Shown here: piece by piece, positions 21,983 through 34,330 of the stretch
How the letters are laid out: each line of letters starts with the position of its first letter
How positions within the stretch are numbered: the stretch's first letter is position 1
Assembly: GCF_003073045.1 (NCBI RefSeq)
Contig: NC_037602.1
Coordinates: 1,240,001 to 1,304,000, forward strand
Direction: 5' to 3'
Source of the DNA: Pomacea canaliculata
Taxonomy: Eukaryota; Mollusca; Gastropoda; Architaenioglossa; Ampullariidae
Length of the DNA stretch: 64,000 nt
Position numbers and translations under genes: made by a program
Notes under the pieces: model-generated
What the model saw: the letters and a program-made list of their open reading frames with translations, nothing else
Told to the model about the DNA's origin: nothing
The model's database searches: none

Positions 21983-23389
21983 TTAATTATTAACCAACTT
22001 GATGATCTCAAGAATGTAGGTAAAAATGGCGATAACATCGATGTAGATGAAGAGGGCGGCCGGCACATAATCCTCGGGGGAAAGCTGGTATTGCCTGCCT
22101 GCCATCAAGCTCTGAACATCGAACAACAGCCACTGAAATATCAAACAGCAGCCATTAAAACAACATCAAGCAGCTACTGCAACATCAAGCATCAATACTG
22201 AAATATCAAACACCAGCCACTGTAACATCCAGCAACAACCACTGGCATATCAATGAGCCTAACACCAGAAACTCGTGTCAGGAAACACCAGCACCAGAAA
22301 CAGTGACGTCAGCAGTAGTCACCGACAAGCCACTCATCAGTTACAGCGAAAAACAAAGCCAATAACAACAACAACAACAACAACCAACACCAGCCATTCA
22401 GATAAACTCTGAAACACCAAACACTCATCCTCAAAAAAACCAAAACAAAACAAACAAAAAAACAACAACAACAACTGAAGCAATCAACACGAGAATAAGT
22501 AACATAAATATCTCTGCTGTGACAGAAAAATTCCTTTTTCAAGACTCGACCAGTGAAGCAGCAGAACCTGTTACTTCGCATGTTTTCAGTGAGTTTGCGT
22601 TGTCTCTAGTGTGTTTTCTATGTTAAATATATGTTCTCCTTTGTTTCATTTTCTTTATATTATCACCCAAAAATATTCCTTTCAAATAAATTCCCGAAAA
22701 ATATTCCTTTCAAATGACATATCTCTATGGACTCCAGACATTGTCTGCCTGTGTGTTTTTTTCTATCCCATCTAGGGTGGGGTGTGTGTTAGTGAATCAC
22801 TCCCTTTCTTTCTGTCCGCTTGTCTACCTGTCTCTCCCTCCCTATCTGCCTCGGATGCAGTCTTACCAAGCAAAACAGCAGTGCTCCCAGACTTGAATAG
22901 ACGATGGCAACAATCTGGAGACAAGATGAAAAAATAAAATAAAATCTCAGACTTGTACTCACTTCCTTCTGTCCGTTTTCTGCTGCCTACACAAGTCAAC
23001 CCTTAAGATGTATAGCGGGAATACTCATTGACAACTCCAAGTCTACCTACCCATGTCCTTCCTAAGATGAGCATCATGATGCCGGCCACCAACATCACAA
23101 TGGTGAAGATTATTAGTGCGCCAAACATGACTGTGAAGTCCCACTGAAACAGCGAGATGTCAACTAAATACTAGTCATCTCGGGTTGAAGGTAAGACTAG
23201 CGCCACACACACACCGAAATAGCAACACACACACAGTGAACAGCAAAACACACACACACCGAAACAGCAACACACACACACACCGAAACAGCAACACACA
23301 CACAGTGAACAGCAAAACACACACACACACAGAGGGAAACAGCAACACACACACACACACACCGAAACAGCAACACACACACAGTGAAC

Positions 23390-23430
<41 letters not shown>

Positions 23431-26400
23431 GGAAACAGCAACACACACACACACAGCGAAACAACACACACACACACACAAGAAGTAAGTTCAAGAGCGA
23501 CACAGACAAATCAAGATGATGCGTGGATGTGGGCTTAAATGTTCAGAACTGTATAGCATAAACTGGCTTGTACAGAATAAAATAAAAACTAAGTAAAAAT
23601 TAAAGCATAAACACGTGAGATCAGCTATTTTTAAAGAAAAAGAAAGTACTTGAATTACAAACTCAAGTCAGGTGATCTCAGGTTAGGTTTTCTAGGCCCA
23701 GTCTGCTCGACATGGGTCGACTAGGTCAGGGATCTCGGGTTTGATTCTTAGTGAGACAAAACTTACAATGACAACCAACAAACAACAAGTTACCTTTGTC
23801 TGAAGTGCAAATGCAGTAATGGACAAAGTTACTACCTGAAGAAAATAAAGACAAATTTTAAACAATTAAAGGGCCTGAAAAGCACACACACACATAAAAC
23901 CATCTACACATTCACACACACATAAAACCATCTACACATTCACACACACACACAGAGAGACTTCCATATAGTGGATTTTTTTATCTGAGACAGAAGGAAC
24001 AGCAAAACACAAAGTAAAATACAAAGTATTCTATATTCAACAATAAAGACATTATAGACATTATTCTTACTTACTATACTAATCTACTATTGTACACTAA
24101 ACAATAAAGTAACATTTAAATTATTGTCACATACTTTTGTAGTCAACGATTGTAGAGTAAATAAATACAGAAACATCAGACATTATTCAACTATTCAACC
24201 ACTTCACTCGCATCTTTCCTCTCTCCTCCTGTACACAGACACTTACTTGACTTCCTCCCTTCTGTAGATCCATTCTTTGTGATTGCTAGTTAGCCTACTT
24301 ACGTGACGGCTAGTTAGTCTATTAACCACTGCGACTGCTAGTTAACCTACTTACCCCTGTGATTGCTAGTTAGTCTATTAACCACTGGGATTGCTAGTTA
24401 GTCTACTTACCACTGTGACTGCTAGTTAGTCTATTAACCACTGTGACTGCTAGTTAGCCTACTTACCACTGTGCCTGCTAGTTAGCCTACTTACCACTGT
24501 GATTGCTAGTTAGTCTATTAACCACTGTGACTGCTAGTTAGCCTACTTACCACTGTGATTGCTAGTTAGCCTACTTACCACTGTGATTGCTAGTTAGTCT
24601 ATTAACCACTGTGACTGCTAGTTAGTCTATTAACCACTGTGACTGCTAGTTAGCCTACTTACCACTGTGACTGCTAGTTAGTCTATTAACCACTGTGACT
24701 GCTAGTTAGCCTACTTACCACTGTGCCTGCTAGTTAGCCTACTTACCACTGTGATTGCTAGTTAGTCTATTAACCACTGTGACTGCTAGTTAGCCTACTT
24801 ACCACTGTGCCTGCTAGTTAGCCTACTTACCACTGTGATTGCTAGTTAGTCTATTAACCACTGTGACTGCTAGTTAGCCTACTTACCACTGTGATTGCTA
24901 GTTAGCCTACTTACCACTGTGACTGCTAGTTAGCCTACTTACCACTGTGCCTACTAGTTAGCCTACTTACCACTGTGATTCCTAGTGCCAGAAGAATCTC
25001 TCCGTTAGTATACCTCCTGCAGACAGAGTCAGGCCAGCAGCAACAGTACAAAAGATGTCAGTGTGCTAGTTTCTTTTTCTCCGAACATTTACTCACTTTC
25101 TTCCTTCCTCGCTTTCCACCCTTTGGCTCATGTCTTTACACATTGACATGCAAGTAGTTTACAGTTGTATACAGCTTGTGCCAAGCTTTGTTAGGAAAGG
25201 AATGAAGGAATGAAGGGGGATGCTTGGGCACAGAAAACCCAGGCTATTTCACGAGTACTTAAGTCAGTCTATTCACTTTAGTATCATGGATAGACTAAAA
25301 GTCTTTGTGTATATGAGCTTGCGAGCCTGTGTGTTTGTGTGAGAGACCGCGTGCGTGCTTGTGTGCGTGCATAGGTGTGTTTGCATCATTGTTTGAGCTC
25401 GTCGTCTGTGCTTCGTGTGAGCGTGAGGGTCTCTCTGTACTATCAATACTTACACAGTGATTACTCCCAGCAGAATACCTTGCAGCGCAGTCTGCAATCA
25501 GTACATCATGTTTACTGAGCTCTCAGTACAAATTAGTGTACACTTCATGGCCTGCTTTGACAGTAAAACTGTGAAGTTTGCAGCAGCTTTTTGTCTGGGG
25601 TGGAGGGTGTGCTGGTGCACGTGTGTGCGTGCATTCAAGTAAAATGTTACATCTACGGTCAAGACTAAAATTAAAACAGAAAATTTCAAACAAAAAGGTA
25701 ACAATAAAATATTGCATAAATATGACTAGTTGAGATTGAAAGATGGTAGAAACACAGATGGACAAAAAGCACTCAGCAAAACAGACGAATGAATGAAGGA
25801 ACAGAGAAACAGACAGATTTGCGCACAAGAAAGCATGGAGACAAAAGAAAAAGACAGACTGAGGCTAGGGAGCAGAGGAGAAAGATGAAAACATCCGCTT
25901 GCAGCCTGTAACTTACGTAAACAAAGAGCAGGACGATGTTGATCGGATGCTGTCTGGCAACACCTTCACAGCACAAAAGGACCAGCAGCACAATGATCTG
26001 CGCTAATCTTCGCAAACAAAAACAAAAAAGACTGAGCGAAGAAAATAGCAATAGATAGAAAAACATAATCCATTAAAAAGAGATAAAATGGCGCAGGAAA
26101 AGGAAAGAAGATAAAAGGTGGACAGTTTGGCCAAGGTGGTGGTCGCCGGCCGACTACTCCTTAGGTGAATATTGTTCTGCTTTAAAATTAATAACAAACA
26201 GCATGACTTAGTTTAAAGGCCTAGTCACGTGCAATATTTCTTCTAATGACTGCGTGAATCTCAGTAGATGGGTTCTATTACCCTTTATCTAGGTAGACAA
26301 ACCTCCCTAATTGTGATTCACGAATACAAACAACACTGTGCACTGAAAGAGATCAACAACACCGAAGTGCGCATGGCTACCTTTACTTTGTAAAGGCTTT

Positions 26401-29400
26401 AACAAGTGGGAGAGCTGAGACAAGCATCATTATTTACACTGAGCATCTTGACTTGCATGCCCAGCTCTTGTGTCTATTGAATACTGTTCTTGAAATTGTT
26501 TAACACTAGAGATCGCCTCCAACTCAGTCTACTCTCTTTGAATGTGTTTTATTTTGAATATATTTTGCTCTTTATGTAAAGCGCATTGAGTTTACTTCAA
26601 AGAAGAGAAACATGCATTATAAATTTTTCGTATTTTTATTTGTTAATTAACCGCTTTCGAGATTAAATGGCACTTGACAAGTTTGCTGACTTTTTGTGCA
26701 TGGTGATGTTCACAAGCCAGTACGCCGAGAATGGAGGGTGGGGAGATAGGGGTATTCACTGAGATTTTGGAAAATAATATCCTCGACTAAGCTTTCCTCA
26801 GTCATTAAGGGACAATGTCTTCAAGATGACCGTTTACGTGGAATAGCTACAGCTAGAAACAAATAGCAACATGCTGCCATGACCGCAAAACATCCCTTAC
26901 AGACTCAGGTAGAAGATCCAGATGTACCGTATGATGGCATCCTTAATGTTCGGTCTGAAACAAAGAACAAGAAACTAAAATATCACGGCAGAAACATAGA
27001 ACTTAAACATAGGTACAGAAACATAGAAACAGGCCATCCACATAAATATACTGCTGGAAACATAGGAACAGGCCATCCGCTTAAATATACTGCTAGAAAC
27101 ATAGGAACAGGCCATCAAGTTAAAAAGAATCAGATTCAGTAACTCATCTCCTTACACACTCATCATCTACCCTCTCTACCCCTTCACAAAAAGCTAATCA
27201 GTAAAGACACAAAGCATTATACAGAATGATGTGTGTGCAAAGGCATTGTGAAGGAATGGAAGTGCGTGAATTCAGCCGCTTACTTGATAATAATAATTTT
27301 TATTATTTTTTTTTAATTCAGTTTTTCTGAGGTCATCTGGCTCATATCAACATTAAATACGATTGTGTGTGTCTGTCCGCTAATAGTATTCAATATCTTT
27401 GAGGGCATCTAAGTTATCCAGTAAACAAACTCCAGTCTCAGTGCAAACGAATGATGTCATAGAATGCACAAATATCAACACTGTTAGAATACATCAACAT
27501 AGAAACTGTTACCAGTCTAAGGCTACATTGCATGGCATAAATATTTTAAAAGTCGCATACAGACAGCGAACCATGATTGTTCAACATCTCAATGCAGTGT
27601 ATTTGAGGACAGAATCTCATCCTCTCATTCCACCCGTTATTTACTTCTCTGATCAATCAGACATCGACGTGGTGGGGACGGGCTTCATTCCGCTCCAAAG
27701 CTAGCAAACTGAACAATAAGTACGACACCTTCGCAACATAAATCGTTCTCATAATTTATACAAGGTCCTGCATTCTCATATAAACGTACACGTACACGTA
27801 CACGTACACACTGACGAACACATAGACATACACGTGAAACCCGCTCTATGCCTCAGATCAGTGTGTGTGGATAACGATGTACACACTTACATAAACATGA
27901 AGCAGGCCACTATGCCGCAGGTGACAAGAAGCTGAAGGAACAGGATGGCGAATACCTTCCGGATGAAACCTGCCGGCAAATGAAGCAGATTAAAAACTTC
28001 AATACTTTAGTAATTTATTTGATGGCAACTTGTTTTACCTTGATTTATTTGATCACACATTCAGTGACAACAGATATGTAAGAAGGAAAGATCACGTGAC
28101 ACAAGCAGGTGGGAATGGATGAGCCGTTATGAACTACTCAATGGTGAGTGTCCATATACAGATACATAGTCACATTGTATGCATAATATAGGCAAGGTTA
28201 TAAACAAAACTTTAGGGTGGGTACAAGTATGTTTATTGAATACAAATTACAGCAATTATATATTTGATAACTGATAGGATTTATGTTGCATGTTTGACTT
28301 GAAATATCTCAGCAGCCTTGATAGCTTGAAGTAATAAAGACAAAACCTAAAAATAAAAATACTCTTACTAAATTAACTCGATTTGCGAGATTATTTCTTA
28401 AAATTGTGACCTAGAATAACCTACTAGATATCAATATATGTTGATGTTGTGTGGATATGTCTAAGTACTTGTGAATTAAATAAGAGCGAAAAAGAGAAAA
28501 AAAATATTTCTCTAAACAATTATAATGTTCCTTGACTCCAAATGATGTGTAGCTTAATTTATTTGATTACATCTCCAGGGAAATATTTATGTTTTGACAT
28601 GAATGCATGAGGAAAGCAGCAAATGTGTGAGAGAGGGAGGGAGAGAGTGTACAAACAATACAACTGTCGTTGCAACTCACCTTGTCTGATTTCTTTGTCG
28701 TAAAACTCTGGCTGGGGAGTCATATCGCAGCATCCTAAACGGAAAAAAGATGTTTTCTGAACTGATATATATATACACTTAAATTTACTTATCTTCTGAT
28801 GTATGCTTATGTGAGTTCCCTTGGACCTGAGACTTTATCCATTATGGAACTGATACCTCGAGCTTGTGTATTTGGGATAGTTAAAAATGCTTTCTCTTTG
28901 AAACACAAAGAGAGAGGTAAACTTGATTTTTTCAAATTGTCAAAACCTACCACATATTATTTTATTTATTTATTATTTTTTGTGGTTTTTCCCACCGAGT
29001 AGGCATCCTATACGTCTTACAAAATAATTCAGTCATAACTCTCTTCCTCTCTGTCCTTTGCAATAACAACCCAGCAAACACACCAGTGTCCTACACAACA
29101 ACTACCAATGCAACTAATATTATTAGGCTTCATCTTTCCTTGACAGTGTGTGTTCACGCGCGCGTGCTTGTCTTCACGGCCACACTCCAGCATTTTAACT
29201 TTAACTATGACAGGCAACAGCGTTTACCTGTTTCTTTTTCCGCAGTCTGTTGCATGCGGACCGGCTGGTCCTCCCGCTCAGGTATGTAATACACAACATT
29301 AGTCTGGTAGCTTTGCTGCTGGGGATACTGATGATGGTACTGCTGTGGATACTGTTGTGGGTACTGCTGTGGGTACTGCTGGGGGTACTGCTGGGGATAC

Positions 29401-29561
29401 TGCTGAGGGTACTGCTGTGGGTACTGCTGTGGGTACTGCTGTGGGTACTGTTGAGGGTACTGCTGGGGGTAAGCACCATAGTAAGGCGGCGTAGACTGTT
29501 GCGGGGGTGGGGACGACTGGTATTGGTACTGGGGGGGATCTGTTCGACCCGTGTCACTCAT
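21983..29561 (-). CDS. Lifeguard/TMBIM family (Bax-inhibitor-1 superfamily) membrane protein
   Basis: Eleven exons: 29561-29228, 28734-28681, 27969-27891, 26954-26901, 26007-25917, 25491-25454, 25016-24971, 23835-23794, 23143-23051, 22914-22867, 22132-21983. They give 342 codons plus stop with every phase matching. The N-terminus is a Pro/Tyr/Gln-rich cytosolic tail with about eleven YPQQ repeats, like the proline-rich tail of GRINA. Then come FYDKEIRQGFIRKVF, the usual entry to the first helix, and seven hydrophobic segments. Family landmarks are LLALGITVV, TKWDFT, LFDVQ with its Asp, LSPEDYVPAALFIYID with the second Asp, and a short C-terminus IIKLVNN. Known members are ion-channel-like proteins of Golgi, ER or endosome membranes that modulate calcium and cell death. 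The gene is divergent from the AGA gene 875 bp away. Intron 7 carries the splice-donor array described separately. Confidence 0.92.
22125..22260 (-). repeat. Degenerate repeat copying the acceptor of the last TMBIM exon
   Basis: The true acceptor (GATATTTCAG|TGG, exon start 22132) has an upstream copy with the same GATATTTCAG ending at 22198. Both lie within CAA-rich degenerate repeats that also contain several CAGTGGCTG-like strings. A decoy 3' splice site about 66 bases upstream of the real one is possible. Confidence 0.6.
23205..23485. repeat. Interrupted (CA)n array
   Basis: CA runs separated by GAAACAG or GTGAACAG spacers, in TMBIM intron 8. The long low-complexity open frames on both strands here are artefacts. 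Confidence 0.95.
24285..24980 (-). repeat. 28-bp tandem array duplicating the TMBIM exon 7 splice donor
   Basis: About 25 head-to-tail units; the leftmost is 24 bp, the rest 28 bp. On the coding strand the unit is CTAGCAATCACAGTG, then GTAAGTAGGCTAA. The right-most unit overlaps exon 7: its AATCACAGTG is the exon end and its GTAAGT is the native donor (exon end 24971). Sixteen units keep GTAAGT, including the native one; nine carry GTTAAT instead, so they lack the consensus. The unit therefore contains about 14 bases of exon and 14 of intron. There are no spacers, so this is not CRISPR. Confidence 0.95.
26570..26640 (+). repeat. LINE/SINE 3'-tail-like fragment
   Basis: GTAAAGCGCATTGAG followed about 30 bases on by a GCATTATAAATT-like string matches the common AAGCGC...GCGCTATATAAAT tail of CR1/L2-type elements. 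It lies inside a TMBIM intron. Confidence 0.4.
27001..27122. repeat. 39-bp tandem repeat, about three copies
   Basis: Units contain GAAACATAGGAACAGGCCAT followed by an AAATATACTGCT-like end. They lie about 50-170 bp upstream of TMBIM exon 4 in the preceding intron. Confidence 0.8.
29339..29480 (-). repeat. 12-bp coding repeat (YPQQ)n in TMBIM exon 1
   Basis: About eleven 12-bp units encode consecutive Tyr-Pro-Gln-Gln, flanked by YHHQ and a final YPQQQ. Synonymous third-position variation between units indicates an established rather than very recent expansion. Confidence 0.9.
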
Positions 29562-30435
29562 GCTTGACCCTGACTGACCACTTGTTGGGGGTTAGCGCCA
29601 TGGTCAAACATCCAGTGAAGTGTCAACGCTCGCTGTGTCAGTCAGAAGCCTGTAACTCCTTGGTGCCACACATTCTCGCCAAGTCGCATGTTTTTCTTAT
29701 CTTCTATTTGTTTTCTTCCTCTTATCTTCCTCTTATCTGCCAGTCCGTTAATGTTGATGAGAGAGAGAGAGAAGCTGCTGACGCCACTCTCACATGTCAT
29801 CGTAATCATTACGTCAATAAAACACGTCATAATATCTGTAAAATGACGTAGACCTTGTCTTCTGTCAGACCTCCCCTCCACCATCCAACCCCCTCCCCCT
29901 CATTGTAATGTCTGCAGTAGACTGCATTCAAAAACCAAATTATTGTAATGTCTGCTGTGATTACTGTAATGTCTGCAATATACTGTCGGCAACTACCAAA
30001 TAATTGTAATGGCTGCAGTAGACTGGTAAGAAGCACCTTACACGGTACACGCTGCCCTAAACAAGCGCTCCCCGCCACAATCTGTATAACTGTCTTTTAA
30101 AAAAAATTGCCACGAGACTATTATTTTGAACTTTTTAATTTGCCTTCAAAAACTTATTTGATACTTAGGCGCAGTCACAATATATTTATACTAGATTTAA
30201 AAAAAGCTTCTTTGAAGAGTTTTAGTAGGACAAGCTACATATATGTATGCAGACCAAAGATACCGACTTATACTTTGTGCAGACCCTATAATTAACAAAT
30301 AATAAACACATACGTCCGTGGAGCAGACCTACTCGGTACAAGGTAGATAATTCCAATTCCATTTCCAGGTATTCCGGAAGTAGCAGACGAAATGCACTTT
30401 GTACGAGAATTTTTCCTCTCGCTTGTCTGATCACA
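29562..30435. promoter_or_regulatory. Shared upstream region of divergent TMBIM and AGA genes
   Basis: The two start codons are 875 bp apart on opposite strands. The region contains a TTACGTCA core near 29810 and three degenerate copies of TTGTAATGTCTGCAGTAGAC between about 29900 and 30025. No TATA box is obvious. A bidirectional promoter is inferred from geometry alone. Confidence 0.4.
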
Positions 30436-33400
30436 ATGAGTAAATGTATACCTACGGTTGTCGGAACATGGTCATTTTCAGCTGATCCTGTTAGACTAGC
30501 CGGCAGATTGATTGCATCTGGATCGTCATGCATAGAGAGCCTCGAAAAAGCTATAAACGGTGATCGTGCAATCTCAATCATAATAAATATTGCGAGGGAT
30601 GACAGTTGTAAGGGAAAGAATATCAATATACTTAGCCAACTAAAACTATTCGTTTGTATATGCTTGTGGGGAAGGACGTGAAGAGAGTTTAAGTAGTGCC
30701 CTAGACTTAACGAAAACTGACTATCTTACATCCCCGATAACTAACTGACGAACCATAGAGGCCGGACACAGTTTCATTATATTCGCCGTACACAAGCTTG
30801 TGATATTTACTTTCTTCAACTTTCAGTGGCAGAAGAGAATGAAAATTACGGCCAGTACTCTGTCGGAAAAGGCGGCGGAAGAAATGCCAGAGGTGAACTC
30901 GAGTTGGATGCTGCTATTATGGACGGGAAAAATCTTAACTTTGGTGCTGTCACTGCTTTGAAAGGGTCAGCACTTAGTTTATAGTTGCAAGCTCTAGACT
31001 GAGTCAATAAAGGTCAATGTGTGGCTTTAGAGGCAGTGAACAATTAGTGGCTCACAATATTTGTGGTCTATAGATAAATGAATCCACTTTCTTGTTCAGT
31101 CCCCATTTACCTTCTCTAAAAAAAAAGAAAATCAGGTAACACTGTTTACCTGTTGGACAGAGTGAAGTCTTCAGTCAGTGGCCCATTATCAAACCTTAAT
31201 TTCATAACTTTCTGGTCCTCAGTTAAGCATGCTCACGCTACATCTTTAAAAAAATCTACCCGAAGGTTGATAATTACATAAAATTGTGAAGTACATATAT
31301 GAGGAACCACAGATTGGCTTTTTAGTCTCAATGATTCTGACAACATTTAAAGTAAATTCTTATCTATACATATATAACCAAACAAACATTTTGACTAATG
31401 CTAAAGCAGTCATCTGATTAGATTTTTCTTCTGTCTACATTATTGCACATCTGTTCATATGTGATTTTTGAAGTGTGACTAGGGCCATATCTGTGGCCCG
31501 TTCTGTTATGGAGAAAAGTCCACACAGCATGCTGACAGGAAATGGAGCAGTGGACTTTGCAATCGAACAAGGATTTCAAATTGACTCAACACTTGTGCAT
31601 GTGAGATTTGTCTCCTTCAATATATATGGATGCTTCACAGTAAAATGTTAATTTTTAATTTAAGTTTTAATTTTGTTTGCCAATTCAATCTGAACATATT
31701 TGAGAATGATAAAAATAGCTCTTCACTGAATAACTTCAATCTAACTGTAAATTATATGCAGCATTCAGATGAAGTAGGCTTGTCCTTGGCAACAAAAGGG
31801 GAGATGATATGCAAGTCTAACATACAGCAGCAAACTGCTGGCCACGACACCTTGGGCCTGATTGTGTTGGACACTTATGGCAACATTGGGGCAGGTAGTA
31901 ACTATATCTAAGACTCATTAAAAAGCTGCAATTATTGAACTTGTACATTTCCTGAAAGTGAATTAATTACTACACATTTATCATTTCCAGTACATTGATA
32001 ACATTACCAACAAGCATATTTGCATATTTACTATGCATACGTGTTTCTGTTCATGTGGATATTCATTGCCATTTCTCTGTGTGTGTGCATGCATACATGA
32101 GTCTAAATCCACACATATTCAGATCATCCAATGATACTGTACTAATGTTTATATATTTCATCTACATGCAGGAATGAAAAGCACAGCATTCACAAAATCT
32201 TTAACATGCTAAAGCAGGTAATGTTTGACAAAACAGACCAATGCTTAATGTAACAGATAATCCAGTTCTACAGATAAGTTTGTTTCCACTTGCTTGGTGC
32301 CAGGTGTCAGTACAAGTGGCATGACAGGAAAAGCTCGAGGTCGTGTTGGGGACAGTGCTCTTCCTGGTTCTGGTCTTTATGCTGGTGAGCTTTGATCAGT
32401 CTTTTTGTAGTAATTTCATATGTTGAGTGTTAATGCTTAGGGTGTCTGAGCTACAGAAGACTGCCAACAACTTGACATGTTATGTAAGTATCTAAGAAGT
32501 ACAACTAATGATGCTACCAAGAAAACCCATGAAAGATGAAATTATGAAATCATAGAGGGTAAATGGACTGAAGAATCATTAGATAAATAACAATTAAAAG
32601 AGGCTGATATCAGAGACCTTGCAAGACTCAGAAAATCTTCGCCAAGACCTAAGCTTTAATGGCAACTTTTACACTTTCTTACTGTTTAAATGAAAGAGGC
32701 CTTTATAAATCTATTAATAACTACCATTTAATACTTTAGGCAGTACCATGATTATTATGCCTCTAAAACATTTAACAAGGAAACAGTTTTTTTTCCTAAT
32801 ATTATGTACTTCATTTGTAGGTTGATGTGTACATGCCAGTGTGATACACCTATGAATAAATGTTTATGCATTCATGCATGCGATTTCTAGATAATGAAGT
32901 GGGGGCAGTCTGCTGTTCAGGTGATGGAGACCAAATCATGAAATTCTGCCCCAGTTTTCATGTACTTCAGTTTTTAAAACAGGTAAATTTATTTATATAA
33001 ACAGCATATGATATGCGTACAAGTTGCCATACAAATTTTCCTGTGAGTGTACATGTGCAAGGCCATGTGTGTATATCAGGAATGAATACTTAAGACAAAA
33101 AACACTGACGCTTCTTTCAATTCACTTCTGCAGGGTCAGAGTCCAGAAGAAGCATGCCAGAATGTTGTGAAAAACATGGTCAGACGTGTAGGCTCCCCAT
33201 CATCAGTAGAAATAGGGATCATTGCTGTTAACTCCTTGGTATGTCATGCGATGACTTCTAAATAGATATTAGTGTTTTTCAGATGGCTGTAAGCTGTAGA
33301 GTTTAGTCAGACACTGATTCTTGACATACTTCTTTATGAAGCAGAGATGCATGTCCTTGAAACTATCGACACCAGCTATTATCAGACTTTGTTCAGTTGC

Positions 33401-33770
33401 TGTAAATCAAGGGAACCCCCACAGACTATTTTCAATGAAAGGTAAAGGGTCCCAAAACTTAGTGGCTGTAGGAAAAGTGTTTCACCATGACTAGGTGACT
33501 CCATGTGAAAGGCTTTCAAATAGATGACATGTCATCTAACCCCCACCTTTTTTGGCTTGTCTGCAGCTTTTGTAACATTTGTCTTCTTTGTGAGAGCTTC
33601 TGTACTTGTCACACTTTGTGCAGGGAGAGGTCGGAGCGGCAACAACAGTGAGAGAGTGGGTAGACAGTCAAACAGGACAGACATACCCAGGCTTTCCCTT
33701 CACAGTCTGGCATCCGACACAGCCTTCTGCAAACCCTCAAATCCATGTAGCGGAACAAATATATATTTAA
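30436..33770 (+). CDS. AGA: Aspartylglucosaminidase / N4-(beta-GlcNAc)-L-asparaginase-like Ntn hydrolase
   Basis: Eight exons: 30436-30559, 30827-30965, 31474-31600, 31762-31894, 32304-32384, 32891-32982, 33134-33238, 33624-33770. They give 315 aa and all phases agree. Family landmarks in order: VVGTWSFS (substrate Trp), ELELDAAIMDG, GAVTALKGVTRAISVAR, then TAGHDTLGLIVLD. The HD|TLG site is where these enzymes self-cleave to expose the nucleophile Thr. GRVGDSALPGSGLYAD keeps the substrate-binding Arg and Asp. The family's TGxGD reads SGDGD here. AGA removes Asn from N-glycan GlcNAc-Asn in lysosomes, but no signal peptide follows the chosen ATG. The frame is open and hydrophobic just upstream (LACLIT) but contains no Met, so an upstream exon may supply one. 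The linker before the cleavage site is short. Confidence 0.9.
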
Positions 33771-34129
33771 TTTAAACACAAATCAACTGGCTTCTGTGCT
33801 AAAGTAAGCGAAGATTAAGGGTCAATGATAAGAGTGCTGAAGTGTATTTTTGTCAGTGTAAGCGGTTTCTTGTGTATCTCTGTTTCTACTCGGCATGGTG
33901 GTTTTCAGATCCAAGGTATATAACTCATTATTCGGTCCCCAGTCATGAGCGATTTCTTTGAATTGTACTTGACGACATATATTGAAATATAAGTGTACAG
34001 GCATGTACGTGTGCCTGTTTGTGTGTCATGCAGGACTGCTTTGCTAAGAAACTATATAATAGAGCCATGTGGAAAAACGGTATTCTGGTATCATTTCATT
34101 GTTAAGAAACCGTATTTAAGGCCTGCTCT

Positions 34130-34330
34130 GTTTTTTGCGTAAGCGTACCCAAGTCTTCTCCCTATAAGCCTTATCTTTCCCAACCCTCTGTAAGACCAGG
34201 TCACCCTTCAACAGCTGGGTCAACTGGGGAAAGTATGCTGCGCATCACAGGAATCGATCCGGCTACTTGGCGCGCCTATTCGCCCTTGACGCCGATGTTT
34301 TAAGCACTCGGCATCTTTCTCCATCCAGTG
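34130..34330 (-). repeat. tRNA-derived SINE
   Basis: On the minus strand GCCGAGTGCTTAAAAC (A-box region of a Ser/Leu-type tRNA) and GGATCGATTCCTG (B box) are about 55 bases apart. They are followed by a non-tRNA body containing CCCAGTTGACCCAGCTG. This head-plus-body layout is that of a SINE. Confidence 0.5.

Noticed and set aside
23185-23538. Long Thr/His/Asn- or Cys/Val-rich open frames on both strands
   Set aside because: They come entirely from interrupted CA repeats inside a TMBIM intron.
24285-24980. Regular 28-bp repeats resembling a CRISPR array
   Set aside because: Units are contiguous with no unique spacers, the DNA is eukaryotic, and the unit is an exon-intron junction.
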